Assembly: GCA_003013855.2 (NCBI GenBank)
Contig: ML058384.1
Location: 14,704,176-14,768,175 of the forward strand
Direction of reading: 5' to 3'
DNA: 64,000 nt
Origin: Liriodendron chinense
Lineage: Eukaryota > Streptophyta > Magnoliopsida > Magnoliales > Magnoliaceae
The notes under the pieces are model-generated. The model saw only the letters and a program-made list of their open reading frames with translations. It did no database searches and was not told the origin of the DNA. A program made the translations under genes and the position numbers. Positions 31,600 through 42,067 of this stretch are shown here, one piece after another (position 1 is the stretch's first letter; every line of letters begins with the position of its first letter).

Positions 31600-32847
31600 T
31601 TGGAAACAAATACCAATTCTTCAACCCATCCTCATGTGGAACATGTTCAAGCCATCACCACTCTTAAAAGTGGTAAAATAATTGAAAAATCTGAACCGGT
31701 GAAGGCCACAAATCCTAATGATCCGGTTGATCCTAAGAGTAATGGTGAATTGAGCAATGCTCCACAGGATGAAGAGTCGGAGCATGTGTATAAACCTCTG
31801 ACCCAATTCTCCCAACAACTTATCTCAACCAAAAGGTCAAGTGAAAATCAGGACATCCTAAAAGTCTTCCAACAAGTTAAAATCAACATTCCCTTGTTGG
31901 ATGTAATTAAGAAAAATTCTTCATACGCCAAATTTATAAAGGATCTATGTGTACTAAAATGTAAGAAAAACGTGCATAAGATGGCATTTTTTAGGAAACA
32001 AGTGAGTGCTATCATACAACAAAACACTCCCCCAAAATTCAAAGATCCCGAAAGCTCTACAATCTCTTGCATGATAAGTAACTTCCGGATCAATAGAGCA
32101 CTTCTCGATCTAGGGGCTAGTGTTAACCTGATTCCCTACTCGGTATATGACCAACTTGGGCTTGGTGAATTAAAACCCACCAAGATAACTTTACAACTTG
32201 TGGATCGCTCTATTAGAATACCGAGAGGAGTAATTGAGGATGTGTTAGTCCAAATTGATAAGTTCTACTACCCGATAGACTTTATCGTTTTGGATACACA
32301 AGCGATTACAAATGTATGCACTCAAGTTCCCATCATTCTAGGCCGACCATTCCTAGCAACCGCCAATGCTATAATCAATTATAGGAATGGAGTGATGAAA
32401 GTATCCTTTGGAAACATGACAATGAAGCTGAATGTGTTTCATTTGCATAAACACCAAGGGGATGAGGATGAGGATGAAGATGAGATCCACATGATTAATT
32501 TCATAAATACAATTGTGGATGATGATGAGCCACCCTCAGCTAAATTTTTCAAAACCTTAGAAGTTTGCTTGGCTCATTTAAAAAAAGAAGTAATTTTAAA
32601 TATTGATGAGGCCTTAGAAGAGCCAAATTCTGAAAATTTGATTGACAAGACACCAATCACTGACTCGAATAATTTTGTTATACAGGAATTTGATGGATTG
32701 GTTCTTGACTTACCTAAGGAGAGGCTAATTTCTAAAAGTGTAGTGGTTGGAGACTCGTTCCAACTTACACAAGTAACCGAGAAGGTCGAAGTTTCCTACA
32801 CTCTAGAAGAGTGTTGGCATATTTTAAGGATTGGAATGATCCTATGA
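31600..32847 (+). CDS. Element A gag C-terminus and Athila-type protease
   Basis: One open frame of 415 codons. The first ~130 residues are the gag-protease linker. The protease core is ALLDLGASVNLIPYSVYDQL, with D-L-G in place of the canonical D-T/S-G, the same as in elements B and D. Then come RSIRIPRGVIEDVLVQ and IILGRPFLATANAI, the flap and C-terminal loop of retropepsins. The last ~140 residues are acidic (a DEDEDEDE run) and do not match the protease-RT linker of D. Where RT should follow, the frame ends. The start codon within the frame is arbitrary because it is probably part of a gag-pro polyprotein. Confidence 0.85.
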   Translation: METNTNSSTHPHVEHVQAITTLKSGKIIEKSEPVKATNPNDPVDPKSNGELSNAPQDEESEHVYKPLTQFSQQLISTKRSSENQDILKVFQQVKINIPLLDVIKKNSSYAKFIKDLCVLKCKKNVHKMAFFRKQVSAIIQQNTPPKFKDPESSTISCMISNFRINRALLDLGASVNLIPYSVYDQLGLGELKPTKITLQLVDRSIRIPRGVIEDVLVQIDKFYYPIDFIVLDTQAITNVCTQVPIILGRPFLATANAIINYRNGVMKVSFGNMTMKLNVFHLHKHQGDEDEDEDEIHMINFINTIVDDDEPPSAKFFKTLEVCLAHLKKEVILNIDEALEEPNSENLIDKTPITDSNNFVIQEFDGLVLDLPKERLISKSVVVGDSFQLTQVTEKVEVSYTLEECWHILRIGMIL

Positions 32848-33334
32848 TCCGTGACATTGTTAATGCCTTGAGGGAAACTTCATCGGTGCCCACAAAGGCT
32901 CCTTCCATGGAATGTAACACTAAAGTATCAATCGTGAAAGCACCAATAGAATATGAAAATATGGAGACCATATCGATTTATAAAGAAGAAATACAAGTCT
33001 CCACATCCCTTTGGTTTGTTCAAACCGAAGTGCACCATTTCTATGATGATCCTTACTTGAATATTTTTTCCCAAACAAGTTGAAAAGGAGATTCATGTTT
33101 AATGAATTTCAACCAAAGAAATTCTCCTTTCCTAACACATGGGGTAATAACTTTGAGAAACCTGCTGAAATTTTTCAACAAGATTTTCAATGGATTAAAA
33201 TGACAAACATCACCCATGTGCATTATGAAGCGGGATGGTGGATGGTATTACTTAAAAACCTTTTACTGCACCTACTAATCCTGCTAGATTCCATTCCTTT
33301 AGATGATCGTTTGTATCAAGATTGACCTCCTAGT
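32848..33334 (+). pseudogene. Unknown region replacing pol in element A
   Basis: Two short + frames follow the protease: 32811-33083 (90 codons) and 33080-33325 (81 codons), overlapping by 4 bases. The second has NEFQPKKFSFPNTWGNNFEK and an aromatic stretch HYEAGWWMVLL. I recognise no domain. This replaces the ~2.8 kb of RT, RNase H and integrase found in element D. Whether it is a captured or vestigial coding sequence cannot be told from one copy. Confidence 0.4.
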
Positions 33335-34721
33335 TTGACGTAGGTATAGAGTAGTTTTATTTATTTTAATTGTTAGTTGTTTGGAGTTGTAGACTTCCAT
33401 ATTTGACTCTCTCAAGTACTCTCATTCTCACTCTCCTTTATTTTTATCATTGCTCTCATGTCATTGATTATTGCATATCAGTTTACATTGAGGACAACGC
33501 AAAATTTGGTTAGGGGTGAGATTCCTAGATGAATCTAGTATTTTGTGACATTTCAAGCAAATTTTGTAGTAAATTTTTTAATTTTTTCTGAAAATTCAAA
33601 ACTCTTTTGAAAAACCTTATTTATATGCACTTGGGATGTTACGAGTATGAGAGAGAGAGATTAATTGATATGATTTTAAGATTTCTGAATTATCTTCAAT
33701 GTAATAGTCTTCTATATGAATTCTCCCATTGAGTTGATTGATAGAAAATTTTAACATCTTTAAGTCTAGTTCACAGTACACGATTCTCATGGTTTGAAGA
33801 GATTATGTAGATTTGTAGATTAGTTAGACTGAATATTTGAAGTGTTTAGGAACCAAGTTGGAGAGCTTTGTCCATCCTTGTTCATGTGAACTAAAGAGAA
33901 AAGAAGGAAAGATATGGTATGAGAGAAAGAGAGATTAATTGATATGATTTTAAGATTTCTGAATTATCTTCAATGTAATAGTCTTCTTTATGAATTCCCC
34001 CATTGAGTTGATTGATAGAAAATTTTAACATCTTTGAGTCTAGTTCACAGTACACGATTCTCATAGTTTGAAGAGATTATGTAGATTTGTAGATTAGTTA
34101 GACTGAATATTTGAAGTGTTTAGGAACCAAGCCAGAGAACTTTGTCCATCTTTGTTCATGTGAACTAAAGGGAAAAGAAGGAAAGATATGGATTTCTAAA
34201 AATCATATCTAATGTACATGAAAAAAGAAAGAAAATATGGTTTGCATTGAATATATTTGTGAAAATTTTCGAAAAAGGCTACCTATTACCAACTATGGGA
34301 TGGTCTACCCATAACCAAAGCTGAAAATGGAAAGTAGTGTAAAAGTCGTCGAAGGAACGGTAAGGCAAATTCTTGTTAGAGGCATTTGGTTGATCTCTAC
34401 ACTTTTAAACCTTTAGTTTCGCTGATTTATGAAGAAGGTGATCCTAGAGAATTATGGGATGAACATTCACTATGCACACTAGACCGCACTTGTTCGAATT
34501 CTTCTATTTCTCAATCAATCGGTAGGGATTCTATGTGAAACACTTATTATGTTTAGAGAATTTAAGATTTCAGTTTCATATCATTAAGTTTCTCTAAATT
34601 TCATGCTTGTATGTCTTTAAGTCTATAGAAGTATAAATTCCAAGAGAGAGTTGAGTTTTTAGATAAGTGAATTGTTTCACGCATGTTTTGCTCGGGACTA
34701 GCAAAATGATGGTTGGGGTTA
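33335..34721 (+). other. Element A 3' untranslated region
   Basis: It begins with text homologous to the 3' end of element D after its integrase (GATCTCCTAG...GGAGGTATAAAGTAG in D; GACCTCCTAG...GTAGGTATAGAGTAG here), which confirms that the pol segment is missing. It ends with the PPT-like ATGGTTGGGGTTA before the LTR at 34722. Confidence 0.75.
33644..34190. repeat. ~272-bp tandem duplication in element A 3' UTR
   Basis: 33645-33916 and 33917-34190 are near-identical, both starting GTATGAGAGAGA/AAGAGA and ending GAAGGAAAGATATG. A few substitutions separate the copies. Confidence 0.95.
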
Positions 34722-36228
34722 TGTTGAGCTCCTAATTTATACATATTCTAACCCCATTGCATAACATTGTATGCATGATTTGTATGTTAAAAGACCTATC
34801 TAATGCATATTTTGTGGTTGTAGGAATGAGAGAGAGACCTCACCTTATTGATGGCTAAAAGAACACTTTTTGAAGCTATTTGATGATGATAGAAGGTAAG
34901 CCAAAGGAAGGGAAGAAGAAGCAAAGAAAGAATAGAGAGAAAAAAAGAAAAAATACAAGTTTAATGGGCTAGACCAGTCGGCCAAATAGGACATGGCCGG
35001 TCAAGACCGGTTGGCCATGTGCAGTTCCCTTCTCTGCACTCGCTAGATCTCTTCTAGAACAGCCAGTATGACTGGTCAAGACCAGTCGAGACAGGTTGCT
35101 ACAGTGCCACGACCGGTCAAGACCGGTAGACCATGTGTAAAAAATTAAGATTTCCACCGATTCTGAAACTTTCTGAGTCAATGGGGCTTCTCTGTTATAA
35201 AAGGACACCTAAGGCTCATTCTTAACACATCATAAAAGGCTTGGAAAGTTGTGGGAGGTGAAGAGAATCACTGTGGAGCATCTACAACTCCTCCAAACTC
35301 AGTTTTTCTATGTTTTTCATTAGGTTTCTTTTGAGTTTTAGTTTAACCTATTGATGGTTGACTAAACCTCTTAGTTAGGGCTAAGAGGTGAATCTTTTAG
35401 TTGTTTACAATGCTTAATTCGAATTAGTTCAAGTACTTTTGATTTTATGAAGAATACTTCTAGTTTTAGTTTTAAATAAAGTTAGTATTTTTAGTTAATC
35501 TTTTATCTCTTGTGATTTCTCTTACATGGGATGTTTTGATTATTGAGATTACCTAATGGGGTGTTGATTGATAGAATTTTGGGTTGTAGAGATCGTAGAT
35601 CCATCATGATGTGTTGGATGATAGGGGATCTTACAAATTAAGTTTTCCTAAGTGCTTAATCTAAAACTAGACTAGAAGAAGTTCTTATCTTTAGGATTTA
35701 ATCTAAGATAGTTGTTTATGTATTGATTTTGGTTCAATAGAAATTCAATTCATGCTTCTAAATCAAATCTAGTGACAAGGCTTAAGGAAGAATCATGAAT
35801 GTGATCTTAATTGTTTTGTGAAGGATTGAGTTGTGTGATTGAATATGCCCAATCCCTTAGTTAATTATGAGAGAACCATATCAATAGATGATCCATCTAT
35901 ATTAGATATGTTATAATGATTTAATTGCTCTATATTCCAATTGGATAGGGATAGAACTCCGATTTCGATTGAATTATTGGCTTCAATGGTTTGAATTGGC
36001 ATTGTGAATGATTATAAGGGGATCTTTGGCGCTCTAGTGTTTTATTTCTCTAATTTAACTCCTAAACAAGTGATTTTATGTTATTAAATTCCATCCATTA
36101 ATATAAATATGAATTTAGCCAATCCTAGTTATAACATTTAGAATTGCTATGAGAATCCCTGAGGATCGACCTCGGTCTTACCGAGAATTATTACTACATC
36201 ACAGCCTTGCACTTGAGGCAAGCGAACA
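34722..36228 (+). mobile_element. Element A 3' LTR
   Basis: 1,507 bp, TGTTGAGCTCC...AAGCGAACA. GACCGGTC-type sites occur at 34972-35135, many as two half-sites 10 bp apart (e.g. GACCGGTCAAGACCGGTA). It is followed by TSD ACCGT. Confidence 0.95.
35196..35388 (+). promoter_or_regulatory. TATA box and leader hairpin, A 3' LTR
   Basis: TATAAAAGG is at 35196-35204. CCTCTTAG (35367-35374) pairs perfectly with CTAAGAGG (35381-35388), 171 bp from the TATA box. Confidence 0.6.
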
Positions 36229-36233
36229 ACCGT

Positions 36234-37053
36234 CATTGATGACGACAAGGAAAACATATTGTCGCTTGACCCGAAACCAGCGCATTACTGTCTCAAGGAA
36301 CTAGCCAACTTAGAATGCGATGTTTTCAATGCAGAAGTTTGTACTGACTTTATTTTTGGTGGTATAACATATGAAGGCTCGCTGGTCATAATTGCTTTGC
36401 CTTCTCCCCCTGGACTCTCGGTGGAGCTGGTGTGGACGCATTTCCAATCATAATTGGCAATGTGGGAAAATCTTGTGAGGTGAAGAGCATTTCAATCTTC
36501 TCGGGTAAAGTGAAGGTGGAGCTAAGGTAGGGTTACACCTTGTGGTATTTCGCGTGATTAGTTCTCCTATTGCTCTTAGTGGAACTGGGATTTTCGCAAA
36601 CGGGGATCGAACCTTTCTTCTCTTGATGTCACCATTGTCCATTCTTCGTTAGCTTTCTGGGTCACGGGTGAAGAAGAAATCACTCCCACCATTGCTAGTG
36701 GTTATTTGCTTTGGACTGTAGTAGGCTCGAGCTTCCTCAATATTTTTTTATGACATTTTAACCTTATCCATGTAGGCTACAAAAAATCCATTTGGCGTGA
36801 AGTAGATGGACACGTTAGCAGGAAGGAAAGCCACGACGATCACATGAGATTATGTTACCTGTTGTTAAATAAGTCGCCATTAGTTATTATGACTAATTCA
36901 AATTGTATCTTGTTTTAGAAATGAAGAGAGGAATGTTCTTGTCAAGAGTCACCATTTTTGTGCTTTAATGGTACCTTTTGGTGATGAACATATTCCAATG
37001 ATTCCAATGTTATTATTAGGTATATATATTCCAACCAGAGATTCTAGGTTCAA
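36234..37053 (-). other. Leader region of element O
   Basis: In element orientation this lies between the PBS and the ATG at 17779, interrupted by element A. The + strand is open from the TSD to a stop at 36453, and read across the A insertion the frame joins to 17790-17842. A minus frame of 64 codons (36642-36448) also exists. No domain is recognisable on either strand. Confidence 0.4.
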
Positions 37054-37071
37054 TCCCCAGCGGAGTCGCCA
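37054..37071 (-). promoter_or_regulatory. PBS-like site of element O
   Basis: The minus strand reads TGGCGACTCCGCTGGGGA, a PBS type common in plant Tat/Ogre-like elements (tRNA-Arg is the primer usually named). It adjoins the O LTR end. Confidence 0.55.
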
Positions 37072-37073
37072 TT

Positions 37074-37820
37074 CTTTTAGCCAAAATATCGTTTCGAAGG
37101 ATTGAAATATTTGTACACTAAGAATAACCAGGAAAACTCAATTGAAAGGATGCTCGTCATTGAATATTTCATTGATCCGAGTTCTATTACATTCCTTTGA
37201 AAAGACCCTTGATTCTAGAACAAGATATATTTAAATACACACAGTTAGGCAAAGTTTAATAAAAGTGATTTTGGTAGCATTGAGGCTCCTATCGAACGTC
37301 CATCAAAATGACAGAAGAGGTGTATGGGTTTAACACCACGCAAATCACTTCTTCACGCTTCATGCTTCAAAAGAATTAAAGTCGAATTGCTCTAAACTTG
37401 AAAAACATGACAACCCTAGTATTCTTCTCACAAGGAAGTTGCAGCGACCATGTAAGACTGACGAGTTGTGCTATTGCGCAACTCATCTGTCCTCCATATT
37501 TTCTCCTTTGCTAAATTCTGCACATATTCTTCATTCCTAGGATGCTACTAACTATGGCCAATGCATGACTTTCGAGAAGAAGAGTTGCGCGAATCTTCTT
37601 GGATACCTCCCGCTCTTTTAGTCCGGATCTTCGAGGAAGCTTTGAATTCTCAAAAGTGTCCAAATGAGAAGGCTGGGGGTTTTTTTATAGGCATTCCATG
37701 TGTGAAACCCCTTCTCACACAACACCTCCTTTCTCGCCGCTAAACAACAATTTTTTCTCACAACCGCACAAAACTAACAAGTTGCACAGCCGCACAACTT
37801 CTTCAGAACTTTTATGTCAA
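37074..37820 (-). mobile_element. LTR of element O (5' LTR)
   Basis: It is homologous along its length to 8657-9466. A minus-strand TATAAAA at 37683-37689 corresponds to the TATA box of the other copy. At 37821 the sequence changes to the RT frame of element P. Confidence 0.6.
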
Positions 37821-40545
37821 GTTATGCCATTTAGGTTAAAAAAACCGTTGGTGCCACATATCAATAAGCCATGACAATGTTATTCCATGATATGATGAAC
37901 AAAGAGCTCAAAGTCTATGTGGACGATATGATCATCAAATCTTACAGTATCGAAGGGCATTTTGAACATCTTAGAAGGCTCTTCAACTACCTAAAAAATT
38001 CAAGCTACGTCTCAACCCCCATAAGTGTGTCTTCAAGGCGATCAGGGTCAAGTTGCTCAATTTCATTTTTAGGAAAGATGGCATTCGAGTCGTCAAATCA
38101 AAGACCAAAGAAATCCTCGAAATTCCATCTCCAAAAATCGAGAAAGAGATTCAAGGTTTCTTAGACAGAATCCAGTATATTAGTCGCTTCATCACTTAGC
38201 TCACACCCATATGTGAGCCCATATTCAAGCTACTTTGCAAGAACACGCCGAAAGAATGGAACGGAGACTGTCTGGAAGTCTTTGACAAAATCAAAATGTA
38301 CTTGCTGAGTCCATCGATTTTGGTCCCACCAGTGCTCAAATGACCACAGCTACTCTACATCTCAGTAGCCACTAACGTCATCGGATGCGTTCTTAGTCAA
38401 CACGATGATACAGGAAGAAAAGAGCAAGCAATCTACTACCTCAGTCATCGGTTCATTGATTATGAGTCAAAGTATTCTCCAATCGAAAAACATGTATTAC
38501 TCTTGTATGGTCACTCAACATCAGTACATGATTGCTTATCCTATCTTTCTACTTGCACGAATGGATCCACTGAAGTATCTGTTCGAGAAGCCGACAGTGA
38601 TAAGCAGAATCGTAAAATGGCAGCTAATGCGTTTCGAGTCTGACATCACCTATGTTATTTAGAAGATAATCAAGGGGCAACACTGGAAGATCATCTTACA
38701 ACACACTCTCTACCGGACTATCAGCCATTGAAGACCTTTTTTCCCAACAAGGACATCTTATTCCTCGAAGGAGAAGGACCAGGAAAGGATGAGTGGACCT
38801 TGTATTTCAACGAAGTCGCCAATGCCAGAGGAAACAAAATAGGGGCAATATTATACTCCTTAGAAGATGTGCCCATCCCTATCTAAAAAAGGTTAGCCTT
38901 CGAATGCACAAACAATATCACTGAATATAAAGTCTGCATCATTGGTTTGAAAAAAAACACTTCTTAGTGTAAAGAAGTTAAGGATCTTTGGCAACACAGA
39001 ACTTATTATCAATTAGACCAATGGGGAATGGAGGAACAAAGATGATAAGTTAAATCCATATTACGTATAACTCAAAAATCTTATCGATGAATTCCACCAG
39101 GTCACTTTCACACATACATGTCACGCGCTAAGAAACAATTTGTTTATGCTTTTGCAACATTAGCATCCATGATAGAAATTTTGCAAGGGTCACCCTAATG
39201 GGAGCTTACATTCGAGCTATAGGAAGAACTTGCATTCTGCCTACTGATTAAGGAAGTCAAAACGCCATCTGAAAAAATCCCCTGGTTTATCGATATCAAG
39301 CAGTATTTGGAAAGTCGGGTATACCCCGAATGTGCTACATCAACCAACCGCCACGCAATTCAACGTCTTTCTGTCTAATTCATTATCAACGAAGACATCC
39401 TCTACAAGAGCTCTTTCAATCAAGTCTTATTGCAATGTGTGGACGAAGCAAAAGCTGCAAAAATCATGGTGGAAACACACGATGGAATTGTGAACCACAC
39501 ATGAACAGGCATATGATGGTTAAGAAAGTCCTACATCTAGGATATTATTGAGTCACTATGGAGTTAGATTGTTGCCAACATGTTAGAGCATGCTTCAAAT
39601 GTCAGGAGCACACTGAATTTGATCCACGCCCCTGCATCCAAATTATACAATCTGATGCTACTTTAGCCTTTCTCAATGTGGGGACTCAATGTCAATAACA
39701 AAATCAACCCCAAAGCATCCGACGGGCATAAATACATTCTGGTGGCAGTCAATTACTTCACTAAATGGGTGGAAGATGAATCATATACCATAGTGGCAGC
39801 ATCTCGCATGTGATACGATTCTTGAAAACAATTATCATTCGGTATGAAATCCCTCAAGCCATCATCACAGATAATGGGACACCCTTCATGAATCAAAAGG
39901 TAAAAAAATTTCCTTAAGTAAATCAAAGTCAGACATCACTGGTCAAGCCCTTATCGACCACATATGAATGGAGGAATTGAACTTGTTAACAAGACACTTG
40001 CGTGCATTCTTGATAAAATGATCAAGACCTATCGCGATTGGTCAAAAATGCTTTCATATGCACTCTAGGCTTATCGAACGTTCGTATGCACTGCAATAGG
40101 CGTCACTCCATATGAACTCACATACGGAATGGAGGTTGTCCTACCAATCGAGGTAGAGATTCCTTCGCTACACATAATCCTAGAAAGTGAAGTTGAAGAG
40201 GGAGAGTGGTTGTAGGCTCATTACGATCAATTGTATCTCACGTACAAAAAGGGAGAGTGGTTGTAAGCTCGCCATTTCCAGACCTATCAGAAGAGGATTG
40301 CTAGGGTATATAATAAAAAGGGTCTGAGCTAGGATATTTCAAGTGGGAAACGTAATCATGAAAAGAATCTTGCCTTCTCACCTCCCAGATCCAAGGAGCA
40401 AATTGAAGCCCACGTGGAAAGGCCCTCTGATTGTTTGAGAAGTGCTCTCCAGTGGTGCACTTAGCCTTATCAACATGACAAGCAAGGATCTTCCTAATCA
40501 TATCAAAACCGATCATGTTAAGCTTCATTGCGGATAACAGGTTAG
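37821..40545 (+). pseudogene. Tat/Ogre-type RT (rest), RNase H and integrase of element P
   Basis: RT resumes with MPF at 37823 and, after a small indel in an A-run near 37845, GATYQ (then TGA) and LKVYVDDMIIKS with the catalytic YVDD at about 37914-37925. An archaeal-type RNase H follows near 38797-38965: WTLYFNE (Asp changed to Asn), NARGNKIGAIL, ECTNNITEY. The integrase region (39530-40140) has a degraded zinc finger, WGLNVNNKINPKASDGHKYI, DYFTKW-like NYFTKW, and IITDNGTPF in shifted frames. The C-terminus (40280-40545) has KPTWKGPLIV. A stretch near 40190-40270 is locally duplicated (GGGAGAGTGGTTGTARGCTC). Many stops and frameshifts make it an old pseudogene. Confidence 0.85.
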
Positions 40546-40761
40546 TACGAGAGGAAATCACCTGAGGATAATTTTTGTCCCCTATCCATTTGCCCTCAAC
40601 AAAAAATCCAAAAAAAAAATAATGTACGAAAAACCACGAATGAAAATTACATACATTTCGAAAAACAATAAGGGCGTAGTCATGAAAATAATAATAAATA
40701 TATGACAAAGAAAATCGAGGGAAAAATCTAAACCAAACTTCCCCTATTAACCTCAGGCTAC
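40546..40761 (+). other. Sequence after pol of element P
   Basis: Non-coding, with an A-run at 40610-40619. It ends at the insertion point of element B (expected TSD GCTAC, 40757-40761). Confidence 0.5.
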
Positions 40762-41559
40762 TGTTCACACCCCAAGTGTATGGTTGCAATGTAGTAATAA
40801 TTCGATAGAGACTAAGATCGCTTTCAGGGACTTATTTAGGAATTCATAAAACCACTTCCAATATTCTCTAATTGAAACCAACTAAACAGATTTTAGTAAC
40901 ATGATATAGATGGTAATCCGAAACTAAAAGTGAATGTAATCAATATAACAGAAGCACTAGGGTTTCAAGGATCCGCTTGTAGCAATCCTTGATTTATAAT
41001 TTGTTGTGGTTTCTCAATTACACAATTTGAATCGAAATCAAATCCTATCTAGTCAGATTATAGAGCTGTTAATTCAACACAACAATCTGTCATATGTGTT
41101 GTTCTTCAACATGATTCCCTCAATTCAAGTTAGGACTTGAGCACACTCAATTGTATAGGTCTATCCTAGTTCCAATAGGGTAAGATCACACCCATAATAA
41201 TCATCAAACCCTGTCACAAAGCTTAACTATATCATGAATTGAACTTGATCCAAATCACAATAAGAAACAACCCATATTACAGATTTACAGAAAAAGATAG
41301 AACTTTAGTTTGAACTTCCCACATGAAGAACCAAGTTCTAGAGCGTCTTGAATCTGATTCCTCAGAGCGTACAGGTCTAGATCCATGTAAAACAACTAAG
41401 AACTAAAGCTATTCTTCCAAACATCCATGAGTCATCATAAGATTAGAAGAAACTACTTAAAACTTTATTCAAGCTTCAATAAATCATTGTTGAATCAGTA
41501 AATCTAACTTAAAACCATGAAAAACGAATTAAAACATCAATGATCCATTACAAGCTTCA

Positions 41560-41752
41560 CCTCTTAGCCCTAGCTAAGAGGTTTAGCCGACCATGCTCAA
41601 AGACAACATGAAATCAACTAAAACTATAAAAGAAACTAAAAAGCAAACTAGAAGAATGAGTTGTAGAAATCTTAATCCGTCTTTCGCCGCCTCCCATCGT
41701 AGTAGATCTCTTCTAAGATCCCTTAGGAATGCAATGGAGGAGTCCTTTTATA
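41560..41752 (-). promoter_or_regulatory. TATA box and leader hairpin, B 3' LTR
   Basis: On the minus strand TATAAAAGG is at 41752-41744, and CCTCTTAG/CTAAGAGG (41581-41574 and 41567-41560) form the hairpin 171 bp later. Confidence 0.6.
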
Positions 41753-42067
41753 GATTTCAGGCCTTAGTTATGCAGAATCTTTAAGAAAATCCATAAAAAT
41801 AGTGTTTTAAGCAGAGAACTTTAGAGCTCGTAGAACAAGCTCTGTTGCGCAGTCGACCGGTCGGACGACCGGTCGTAAATGGCCGAAAATAGTCCAATGA
41901 GTTTTTATAATTTTCATCCTTACTTTTAAATTAATCGACCAGTTAGATGACCGATCTTAGTGGTTGTCGACTGGTCGAATGACCAGTCGTGGTTGGTCCA
42001 AAATAGTCCAGCAAGGGGGTCTTTTTGTTGAATGTTCCGACTAGTCGGACGACCGGTCATGGGCTAT

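Larger units (their letters stand above)
17843..36228 (+). mobile_element. Element A: Athila-lineage retrotransposon with gag-protease only
   Basis: Complete structure: TSD ACCGT at 17838-17842 and 36229-36233; 5' LTR 17843-29926 (interrupted by element T) and 3' LTR 34722-36228, both TGTTGAGCTC...GCGAACA; PBS 29933-29950; PPT before 34722. Without T the element is about 7.8 kb and each LTR about 1.51 kb. The internal 4.8 kb has gag and an Athila-type protease, then a region without RT, RNase H or integrase. The LTRs differ visibly (roughly a tenth of positions by eye), so the insertion is old. Confidence 0.9.
8656..37820 (-). mobile_element. Element O: minus-strand Tat/Ogre-like retrotransposon, interrupted
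   Basis: Two related minus-strand LTRs (8657-9466 and 37074-37820) bracket the interval. The left one is preceded, in element orientation, by a PPT-like GAGGGGGCATC, nearly the same as the PPT of Tat element T. The right one is followed by a PBS-like 18-mer at 37054-37071. Remaining internal sequence is 9467-10432, 17693-17842 and 36234-37053; the rest was displaced or deleted around the copia remnant and element A. O sits inside the RT of element P, whose frame resumes on the other side. Treating both LTRs as one element is an inference from this layout; the LTRs are clearly diverged. Confidence 0.5.

Noticed and set aside
40301..40789. 162-codon minus-strand frame
   Set aside because: It is the complement of the integrase C-terminus of element P, its 3' region and the LTR end of B.
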